Below, piece by piece: positions 1 to 5,564 of a stretch of DNA of 11,906 nt. The DNA is from Chloroflexota bacterium (lineage in GTDB: Bacteria; Chloroflexota; Limnocylindria; Limnocylindrales; CSP1-4). Position 1 is the stretch's first letter; every line of letters starts with the position of its first letter. The stretch is from positions 1 through 11,906 of the forward strand of contig JAKAMV010000211.1 of NCBI GenBank assembly GCA_021812735.1. Reading direction: 5' to 3'. The translations under genes and the position numbers were made by a program. Under the pieces are notes generated by a model. It did not search any database, was not told where the DNA came from, and worked only from the letters and a program-made list of their open reading frames with translations.

Positions 1-1848
1 GTGGAGATGATCGAGGAGGCGGAGAAGGCCGCCCGGCTGACCGCCGACCGCGCCGCCGAGGCGAGCCGGGGTCGCAGCGCCGCCGCCGACGAGCTGGCAC
101 GGGCGGCAGCCGAGCGCGACCGGCAGCGCGACGCCGTCGAGGCGGCGGCACCGACGCTGGCCTCGGGCCGCGAGCGGGTGGAGCGCGGCGCCTCGGTCCT
201 GGCGGCAGCTCGGGCCGACCGCGAGGCGGCCGATGCCCGGGCGAGGGCCGCCCGCGCCGATGTCGACTTCCTCCGCGCCCGGGCGCAGCTCGTCCAGCTC
301 GCCGAGCGCCGCGAGTCGCTGGCCGCCGCCCGGGCCGCGCTCGCCGAGGCGGAGGCGATCGCTCGGACGAATCAGGTCGACGAGCCGGCGCTCGAGGCGA
401 TCCGGTCGGCCGAGCGAGAACTCCAGGTGGCCCGCGCGCTGCTCGAAGCCGGCCGTCCAATGGCGACGCTGACGGCCCTGCGGGACCTCACCGTGCTCGT
501 CGACGGAGCGTCGACGCCGATCGAGGCCGGGTCGACGGCGCGGAGGCGCGTGGCGGACCACTTGACGATCGAGCTCCCGGGCATCCTGGAGCTCGAGGTC
601 GCCGCCGGCGCGGGGGACGCCGCAGGTGCCGACCGGGTCGCAGACGCCGAGCGGGCGCTGCGCGCCGCGTGCGAGGCGGTGGGTGTCGCGGACCTTGCGG
701 CGGCCGAGGCCGCGGCGGCTGCCCGCCGTGACGCGCGAGCCGCGCGGGCCGAGCACAAGCGCCGTGTCGCCGACCTGCTGGGCGGCGACGATCCGGACCG
801 GCTCGACGCCAGGATCGCGATGGCCGAGCGGCGCACGACGGGCTACCTCGAGGCCCGCACCGGCGAGCTGCCCATGCCGGCCGACGAGGACGCCGCCGTC
901 ACGGCCGCCGAGGCTGCCGAGCGCACCGCCGATGCCGCCCGCACCGCGGAGTCGGCGGCCGAGGCGGAGGACCGCGCCGCCCGCGAGCAGCTCACCGTAC
1001 GCGAGGTGGCTGCGAGTGAGGCCGCCGTCCGCCTCGACCTGGCCGAGCGGGACGTGGCGACGCGCCAGGCGGCCATCGACGCGGCTCGGGCGACCGCACC
1101 TGACACCGCGCTCGCCGATGGGCTGGCCCGGGCTGTCGCCGTGCAGGAGGCCGCGATCTCCGCCACGGCCGCCGCCCGGACCGCGCTCGACAGCGCCGGG
1201 CCCGACGTGGCGAGGGCGCTTCTCGACAACGCCCGGCAGGTCGTGGACGGGCTCGCCGGCCGGCTGCGGGACGTGGAGATTGCCCAGGCCGAGGTCCGCG
1301 CCCGGCTCCGCGACCACGGCGAGGACGGCCTCGCCGAGCGACGGGACGCCGCCCTGTCCGCGAGGGACGCCGCCGCTGGCGAACTCGCCAGGTGGACGCA
1401 GCGGGCCGACGCCCGCAAGACGCTCTACGAGGCGCTCAAGGCCGCCCGCGACGCGGCGCACCTGGCGTACGTCGGCCCGCTGCGCGACATGCTGACCTCG
1501 CTCGGGCGCGTGGTCTTCGGGCCGTCGGTGGCGGTGGAGGTGGGCGAGGACCTCCGCGTCCGGAGCCGCACGCTGGACGGCCGCACGGTCCCCTACGAGA
1601 GCCTGAGCATCGGCGCCAAGGAGCAGCTGGGCGTCCTCGTGCGGCTCGCGGGCGCGATGCTGGTGGCCCAGGATGGCGGCGTGCCCGTGATGCTCGACGA
1701 CACCCTCGGCTTCTCGGACCCCCGCCGGCTCGAGGCGATGGGGGCGGTCCTCTCGCTTGCGGGGGCCTCCTGCCAGGTCATCGTGCTGACCTGCTACCCC
1801 GAGCGCTACCGCCACGTCGGCGGGGCCAGGACCGTGGCGCTCCCATAG
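1..1848 (+). CDS. SMC/RecN/YhaN-like coiled-coil ABC ATPase, C-terminal part (5' end outside window)
   Basis: The 615 visible residues are the C-terminal portion of a chromosome- or DNA-repair-type ATPase. Most of it is Ala/Arg/Glu-rich heptad sequence typical of a long coiled coil. Around residues 150-205 the coil is broken by a short Gly/Val-rich, probably beta segment; there is no CxxC zinc hook as in Rad50. The C-terminal head has an ABC signature (LSIGAKEQLG, residues 535-544), a Walker B strand (VPVMLDD, 561-567) and a closing hydrophobic strand (VIVLTC) before the end. A P-loop is absent; in this family it sits at the N-terminus, so the gene almost certainly begins upstream and the GTG at base 1 is probably an internal Val codon. 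SMC/SbcC/RecN/YhaN proteins act on DNA in the cytoplasm, often with a nuclease partner; none is visible here. The Walker B acidic pair is DD followed by TLGFSD, where SMC proteins normally have DE. The exact subfamily is not determined. Confidence 0.8.
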   Translation: MEMIEEAEKAARLTADRAAEASRGRSAAADELARAAAERDRQRDAVEAAAPTLASGRERVERGASVLAAARADREAADARARAARADVDFLRARAQLVQLAERRESLAAARAALAEAEAIARTNQVDEPALEAIRSAERELQVARALLEAGRPMATLTALRDLTVLVDGASTPIEAGSTARRRVADHLTIELPGILELEVAAGAGDAAGADRVADAERALRAACEAVGVADLAAAEAAAAARRDARAARAEHKRRVADLLGGDDPDRLDARIAMAERRTTGYLEARTGELPMPADEDAAVTAAEAAERTADAARTAESAAEAEDRAAREQLTVREVAASEAAVRLDLAERDVATRQAAIDAARATAPDTALADGLARAVAVQEAAISATAAARTALDSAGPDVARALLDNARQVVDGLAGRLRDVEIAQAEVRARLRDHGEDGLAERRDAALSARDAAAGELARWTQRADARKTLYEALKAARDAAHLAYVGPLRDMLTSLGRVVFGPSVAVEVGEDLRVRSRTLDGRTVPYESLSIGAKEQLGVLVRLAGAMLVAQDGGVPVMLDDTLGFSDPRRLEAMGAVLSLAGASCQVIVLTCYPERYRHVGGARTVALP

Positions 1849-1855
1849 TCGGGTG

Positions 1856-1890
1856 CCCGGCGGGGGCTTCCCCTCGGCGGGCGGGCCGGG
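1856..1890 (+). terminator. Possible stem-loop after the coiled-coil ATPase gene
   Basis: Eight bases after the ATPase stop codon, CCCGGC (1856-1861) can pair with GCCGGG (1885-1890). Nested inside is GGGG (1862-1865) against CCCC (1870-1873) with a four-base loop. No T-tract follows, so this is not a classical intrinsic terminator. In DNA this GC-rich, such pairing can arise by chance. Confidence 0.25.
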
Positions 1891-1906
1891 TAGGGTTCGC
1901 GCCCAT

Positions 1907-2194
1907 ATGGAGCGTCTCGACGCCGTGGCGGTTGACGGCGGCTCGGCTGGACTGTCGACCAGCCACGAGCTGGCGCGCCGCGGGGTCGAGCACGTGGTCC
2001 TCGAGCGCGGTCGGATCCGGCAGGCGTGGCGGGATTCATGGCGCTGGCGGGCAGAACGGCCGACGGGCTCGGGCGCCAGAGGGCGACGAGGCTGGGTGCC
2101 CGGCCAGCCGATGCGTGACCTGGGGCGCGCGACCCCGTCCTGCGCCGGTGCGGGCGCGCACCGCGCCGCCGCCGCTTCCCCGACGCGGGCCTAA
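1907..2194 (+). pseudogene. Truncated flavin-dependent monooxygenase/oxidoreductase N-terminus
   Basis: An ATG at 1907 opens a frame whose first 43 codons look like the start of a flavoprotein monooxygenase (the FAD-binding, TrkA-annotated flavoprotein type). It has a beta strand, then DGGSAG, a helix with SHELARRGVEHV, a second strand VVLERGR and a WR pair. Intact members have GxGxxG at the first turn; here the first Gly is Asp (residue 10). After about residue 43 the sequence becomes Arg/Gly-rich with no recognisable continuation in any of the three plus frames, and the frame stops at 2194. Intact relatives are several hundred residues long, so this is a scrap, not a gene. The insertion sequence starts about 100 bases downstream, but its far side (4080-4223) does not hold the missing part. 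Simple interruption is therefore excluded; a deletion or older decay is more likely. The 1891-1896 TAGGGT could be a leftover -10 box. Confidence 0.5.
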
Positions 2195-2204
2195 CGCGAC
2201 GATA

Positions 2205-2228
2205 CGGTAGGACGTTTGTCCTAGTCCG
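2205..2228. repeat. Short perfect inverted repeat (TAGGAC-N4-GTCCTA)
   Basis: TAGGAC (2208-2213) and GTCCTA (2218-2223) form a perfect 6-bp inverted repeat around a GTTT centre. CGG (2205-2207) and CCG (2226-2228) flank it in near-symmetric positions. It lies between the flavoprotein scrap and the insertion sequence, 68 bases past the transposase stop codon. GGAC-N4-GTCC symmetry resembles the half-site layout of response-regulator operators such as the DosR box, but no gene nearby would be served by it now. It could be an orphan operator, a small hairpin in the transposase read-through RNA, or chance. Confidence 0.4.
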
Positions 2229-2290
2229 AACTTCCTGCGCCAACGGGGCGATCTGAACTCGGATCGACCTGGAAGGGCGGGCGGTGTTGG

Positions 2291-4027
2291 CTACACGGAG
2301 CCGGGCGCGAAGCCCAGCAGCTCGAACGCCCGGTGCTGGAGCGGGGTGGCCACGCTGAGCTTGTGGAAGGCTGCCCGCTCGTCGAGGCCAAGGGGCACGC
2401 ACCGGTTGTCGGTGAGCGTGCCCAGGTGCTTGAGCAGGCCCGCGAAGCTGTTGACCGGCAGGCCATCGGGGGTGCGGTGGTCGCGCTCCTCGGCCCGGGC
2501 GCCCTCGGAGCGGCCGCGCGGCGCGACCGGGTCGGCCCGCTCCGGCGGCGCCTCGTCGCGGAACAGGAGCGGTGCCCAGGCCGCCTCGAGGTGCCAGCGC
2601 AGATAGGCCGCGAGGAGGCACAGGAACAGGTGTGCGCGAACGCGGTCCTCACGATGATGGAAGATCGGCCGGACCAGCAGGTCGTCGCCCTTCAACGCCC
2701 GGAAGTCGCGCTCGACCGAGCTCAGGCGCTTGTACGTCTCGACGACCGAGGCCGCGTCGAGACGGTCTGGCGGCACGCTCGTGCGCACGACATAGAGCCC
2801 GTCGAGCGCCGCTTCGTGCGCGATCGCGTCCGCCCGCCGGCGGTAGCTGAAGCGGCCCTCGGCGATATCGAGCTCGAAGTGCTTGGCCATCTTCTTGGCG
2901 TCGACCACCCGCCCCGCCCGCAGCCCGATGGCGGCGACGCTCCGAAGGCTGCCCCGCTCGACCATCGCCGCCACCCGGCTGAGCGCCGCCTCGGTCGCCG
3001 CGAGGAGTTCGTCGCGCTTGCGCGAGCGCTCGGCGGCGAGGACCGGGTTGCGACAGACGACGAGCCGCTCGCCGGGAAAGTCGGGGCTCGCGATCTCGGC
3101 CAGGTTGCGCTCGTCGAACAGGGAAAGCTGCAGGTCGCCGGCCTCGACGAGCGCGCGGATCGCCGGTGCCCGCAGGCAGCTCACCCAGCCGATCCCGCCG
3201 AGCTCCTTGAGGCGCTCGATGCGCGCGCTCGTGAGCATCCCCCGATCGCCCACGAGGACGATGTCGCGAAGGCCGAAGCGCTCGCGCACCTTGGCGATCT
3301 GGGTGTCGAGCGTGGCCGGGTCGGCGGTGTTGCCGCTGAAGGCCTCGACCGCGACCGGGCGGCCCCCTGCGTCGGTCACGAGGCCGAACACGATCTGCGA
3401 GCGGTCCGGCCGGTGGTCGCGCGAATAGCCGTGGCGGGCGAGCGGGCAGTGGCGGCCCTCCACGTACGTGCTCGTCACGTCGTAGAGCACGAGGGAGCCT
3501 GCGGCGAGATGGCGCGCCGCAAGGCTGTGCTCGATGCGGTCCTGGCGGGCCAACAGCCAGTCCATCGCGCCGTACAGCTCGTCCTCGGACACCGCGCCGA
3601 GACCAAGGCGCGCGGCGAGCGTCGAGTCGCCGAGCCAGGCGGCGGTCGCGAGCTTGGACGCCGGCTCGCACACCCGGGCCACGATGAGCGCGGTCGCGAG
3701 CTCGCGGACCCGCGACGGACGGCGCTCGAGGAGCGCCGGCAACTCGAGCCGGCGGAGCGTGCCCAGCACCGCGGCGACGTGGCCGTGGGGCAGGGAGCGC
3801 ACGATCGAGAAGGCGTCGGCCGCGCCCAGGACGTGCTCGCCGCGCAGGATGCGCCGCAGGACCTCGATCGCCTCCTGGGGCAGGTGGGAGAGGTTGGCGA
3901 GGGTGCGGTGCTTGACCTTGCCGCCCTCGCGGTACGTCTGGCGCAGGAAGTAGTACGTGTACTCGCGATCCTTGTACGGCCGCACCACTTTGGCCACGTG
4001 CATCGCCTCGGACCGCTGCCGCTCCAC
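2291..4027 (-). CDS. IS1634-family DDE transposase
   Basis: This 578-residue protein would cut and rejoin the insertion sequence ends through an RNase H-like DDE fold. The N-terminus has the family hallmark YREGGKVKHRTLANLSHLP (about 32-50). Catalytic candidates are D183 in DVTSTYVEG, D261 in VGDRGMLT, and E439 in the Y432-K...V-E-R-x-F-R-x-L-K446 signature of this family. A long beta-type insertion lies between the second Asp and the Glu, as expected for IS4/IS1634 relatives. The length is normal for the family and no frameshift or internal stop is present. I used the GTG at 4027; the in-frame ATG at 4003 (MHVAKVV) is an equally good start because it matches where family members usually begin. 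A TTGACA box lies upstream. Residues about 488-520 are Arg/Glu/Pro-rich and look like a variable loop. Confidence 0.9.
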   Translation of the reverse strand: MERQRSEAMHVAKVVRPYKDREYTYYFLRQTYREGGKVKHRTLANLSHLPQEAIEVLRRILRGEHVLGAADAFSIVRSLPHGHVAAVLGTLRRLELPALLERRPSRVRELATALIVARVCEPASKLATAAWLGDSTLAARLGLGAVSEDELYGAMDWLLARQDRIEHSLAARHLAAGSLVLYDVTSTYVEGRHCPLARHGYSRDHRPDRSQIVFGLVTDAGGRPVAVEAFSGNTADPATLDTQIAKVRERFGLRDIVLVGDRGMLTSARIERLKELGGIGWVSCLRAPAIRALVEAGDLQLSLFDERNLAEIASPDFPGERLVVCRNPVLAAERSRKRDELLAATEAALSRVAAMVERGSLRSVAAIGLRAGRVVDAKKMAKHFELDIAEGRFSYRRRADAIAHEAALDGLYVVRTSVPPDRLDAASVVETYKRLSSVERDFRALKGDDLLVRPIFHHREDRVRAHLFLCLLAAYLRWHLEAAWAPLLFRDEAPPERADPVAPRGRSEGARAEERDHRTPDGLPVNSFAGLLKHLGTLTDNRCVPLGLDERAAFHKLSVATPLQHRAFELLGFAPGSV

Positions 4028-4055
4028 GCACGGACCATCTCACAGGTGGCGACAC

Positions 4056-4081
4056 TTGTCAAGCATATTCATGGCTACAAT
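4056..4081 (+). promoter_or_regulatory. Possible promoter for the tad operon (TTGTCA ... TACAAT)
   Basis: On the plus strand TACAAT (4076-4081) matches the -10 consensus at 5 of 6 bases, and TTGTCA (4056-4061) matches the -35 at 5 of 6. Their spacing is only 14 bp, short of the usual 16-18, which lowers confidence. It would place a leader of about 135 bases before the first tadE. The -35 overlaps the transposase -35 on the other strand, so the two transcripts may compete. Confidence 0.3.
4057..4062 (-). promoter_or_regulatory. Consensus -35 box (TTGACA) upstream of the transposase
   Basis: Read on the minus strand, 4062-4057 is a perfect TTGACA, 30 bases before the GTG at 4027. A -10 at 17-bp spacing would be GATGGT (3 of 6 matches), so the promoter is only half convincing. 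It lies in an AT-rich stretch (4052-4081) that stands out from the surrounding GC-rich DNA. Confidence 0.4.
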
Positions 4082-4213
4082 CTCGGGCACGATTCGACCG
4101 ATTCCATCCCCGTTTCGCGTTCAGGATGGGCGCGCGTTGGCGAGTCGGGCGAGGAAGTTCGGGCTAGTACCACGGGCCAGGGTTTCCTCGAGGCCCGGGT
4201 CTACCCTCGCCTC

Positions 4214-4218
4214 GGGAG
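4214..4218 (+). promoter_or_regulatory. Ribosome binding site deciding the first tadE start
   Basis: GGGAG lies five bases before the GTG at 4224. This supports 4224 over the open frame that continues upstream to about 3957 and over the GTG at 4254, which has no comparable site. The first G's of this site overlap or abut GCCTCG (4209-4214), which can pair with CGAGGC (4189-4194) in the leader. Confidence 0.5.
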
Positions 4219-4223
4219 TCCTG

Positions 4224-4877
4224 GTGTCCGCTCCGGCCCACCCGATCCGGACGGTGGCGTCGGGCCTGCTCCCCGTCGGCCGCGGCTCGGTCGCGCCTCG
4301 GCGCACTGGCCGGCCCGCCGGTCAGGCCCTGGCTGAGTTCGCCCTGATCGCGCCGATCGTGCTGGTCCTCCTCCTGGTGGTCGGCGATTTCGCGAGGCTG
4401 TTCGCCACCGCGATCAGCGTCGAGTCGGCGACCCGCGACGCTGCGGAGGTGGCCGCCCAGGAGTACCTCCGCAACCCGCCCGGCAGCCCGCCGCCGAGCA
4501 CGTACTACGACGGCGTCAGCACGTCCATCCACGAGGCGGCGGCAACGACCGTGTGCCGCGAGCTGGGGTCGCTGCCCAATGCCGGCGCCAACTGCAGTGC
4601 CATCCCGGTCCTGGCCTGCGTCCACGACGGCATGGACCCCGGCTGCACGACGCTGTACCCCGCCGGCGTGACGGTGCCCGCGCAGTGCGGGAGCCTCACC
4701 TCGAACCTGCCGTCCAATGCACAGGGCGGTGGCACCGAGACGAGCACCTGGGTCGAGGTCCGAATCTGCTACCGGTTCTCGACCCTGTTCGACATCGCGA
4801 GCATCGGCCCGATCCCGCTCCCGTTCGGCGACTTCTACCTTGAGCGCACGAGGGCGTTCACCGTGTCCAACTACTGA
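4224..4877 (+). CDS. TadE-like pseudopilin (first copy)
   Basis: TadE-family proteins are membrane-anchored pseudopilins of the Tad/Flp type IVc pilus system, exposed outside the cytoplasmic membrane. With the GTG at 4224 the product has 217 residues: a basic N-terminal tail, the motif GQALAEF at 33-39, one hydrophobic helix (about 37-60, with LIAPIVLVLLLVV), the TadE helix SATRDAAEVAAQ, then an ectodomain. The motif fits prepilin-peptidase processing (cleavage after G33, Glu at +5, Phe at +6). The ectodomain has six cysteines, an even number consistent with disulfides outside the cell. The stop lies four bases before the next gene's ATG, so the two are probably translationally coupled. The open frame extends upstream into the insertion sequence, but that extension is Arg/Ser-rich and unlike the family. 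Confidence 0.82.
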   Translation: MSAPAHPIRTVASGLLPVGRGSVAPRRTGRPAGQALAEFALIAPIVLVLLLVVGDFARLFATAISVESATRDAAEVAAQEYLRNPPGSPPPSTYYDGVSTSIHEAAATTVCRELGSLPNAGANCSAIPVLACVHDGMDPGCTTLYPAGVTVPAQCGSLTSNLPSNAQGGGTETSTWVEVRICYRFSTLFDIASIGPIPLPFGDFYLERTRAFTVSNY

Positions 4878-4881
4878 TCCC

Positions 4882-5553
4882 ATGCGCCGGATGCGCCCTC
4901 GGCGCCCGCGCGACGCCTGCCGCACCGGTCGCGGCGGCCAGTCGCTGGTCGAGTTCGCCCTGGTGTTCCCGATCGCGGTGATGGTCTTCATGGCCATCGT
5001 GGTGATCGGCCTGCTGGTGTTCTACACGCAGGAGGTCACCAATGCGGCGCGCGAGGCGGCCCGCTACGCCGCGATCCACAGCTCCACGGCCCAGTGCCCT
5101 ACGGTCTCGTGGCGGGACCCGCAGACGCCGCCGAACAGCTACTACCGGTGCGACCCGCCGACGTCCTGGCCGAACATGGTCGCGTACGGGCGATCCAAGG
5201 TGTGGGGCGTCGACGCGGGCCTCGTCTACATCAACGCCTGCTGGTCAGGGTACAAGCACAGCGCCAGCGACGCGCTCGCCGATTCGCCGGCCGTCGACCC
5301 GGCCACCGGTGGCCCGAACATCTTCGTCCAGTGCACGATCGGCGGCACGGACCCCGTCGCCGACCAGGGCGGCCTCGCGTGCGGTCCCGGCCAGACCACG
5401 GGCGCCGACGACCCGGCCAGCGACCAGCCGCAGAACCGCGTCACGGCCTACGCGTGCCTGGTCTGGCGGCCGCCGATGGCCGGCTTCCTGCTCATCCCGC
5501 CGCAGGTGACGATCCGCGGGGTCGTGACCGAGGACATCCAGCGCCAGCAGTGA
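4882..5553 (+). CDS. TadE-like pseudopilin (second copy)
   Basis: This 223-residue protein is a second TadE-family pseudopilin. The ATG at 4882 follows the first tadE stop by four bases; another ATG three codons later is possible. No strong ribosome site is visible, which fits coupling to the upstream gene. A basic tail (RRMRPRRPR) precedes GQSLVEF at about 19-25, the same G-then-Glu(+5)-Phe(+6) processing motif as its neighbour. A transmembrane helix (about 25-47) and TNAAREAARYAAIH, the typical TadE amphipathic stretch, follow. The ectodomain (about 70-223) is Asp/Pro/Gly-rich and has six cysteines; it shares little obvious similarity with the first copy outside the N-terminal helix. The two are therefore likely partner subunits, not a recent duplication. 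The stop codon overlaps the GAGGAG site of the next gene. Confidence 0.85.
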   Translation: MRRMRPRRPRDACRTGRGGQSLVEFALVFPIAVMVFMAIVVIGLLVFYTQEVTNAAREAARYAAIHSSTAQCPTVSWRDPQTPPNSYYRCDPPTSWPNMVAYGRSKVWGVDAGLVYINACWSGYKHSASDALADSPAVDPATGGPNIFVQCTIGGTDPVADQGGLACGPGQTTGADDPASDQPQNRVTAYACLVWRPPMAGFLLIPPQVTIRGVVTEDIQRQQ

Positions 5554-5557
5554 GGAG
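5552..5557 (+). promoter_or_regulatory. Strong ribosome binding site of the tadG-like gene
   Basis: GAGGAG lies seven bases before the ATG at 5565 and shares two bases with the TGA of the second tadE. It fixes the start well inside the longer open frame that begins at 5094. Confidence 0.7.
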
Positions 5558-5564
5558 CGAGACC

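Larger units (their letters stand above)
2291..4062 (-). mobile_element. Insertion sequence of the IS1634 type (minimum extent; ends not resolved)
   Basis: This minimum span covers the transposase gene and its -35 element. The true ends should lie slightly outside it, roughly within 2195-2290 and 4063-4140. I compared the two flanks in inverted orientation and found only short or gapped matches: CGCCA with partial extension, and ACGGGG with indels. No convincing terminal inverted repeat or target duplication could be assigned. The element sits between a decayed flavoprotein fragment and the tad operon. The intact reading frame suggests it is recent or still active. Confidence 0.6.

Noticed and set aside
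2288..4079. Direct repeat TGGCTACA at 2288-2295 and 4072-4079 as a target duplication of the insertion sequence.
   Set aside because: The left copy overlaps the transposase stop codon, and the bases just inside the two copies show no inverted repeat. An 8-bp match is plausible by chance.
2233..4125. Terminal inverted repeats of the insertion sequence (TCCTG...ACGGGG...TCGG at both sides; also a CGCCA-centred 11 of 15 match).
   Set aside because: The first needs several gaps and the second is about what chance gives over the flanks compared. Neither was good enough to fix the ends.
3957..4223. An N-terminal extension of the first TadE protein starting inside the insertion sequence.
   Set aside because: The extension is Arg/Ser-rich, overlaps the transposase gene antisense, and is unlike the short tails of TadE proteins; the GGGAG site supports 4224.
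2333..4336. A 667-residue open frame on the strand opposite the transposase.
   Set aside because: It is the antisense of the transposase gene. Its product is low-complexity Arg/Ala/Glu sequence without motifs, and it ends inside the first tadE gene.
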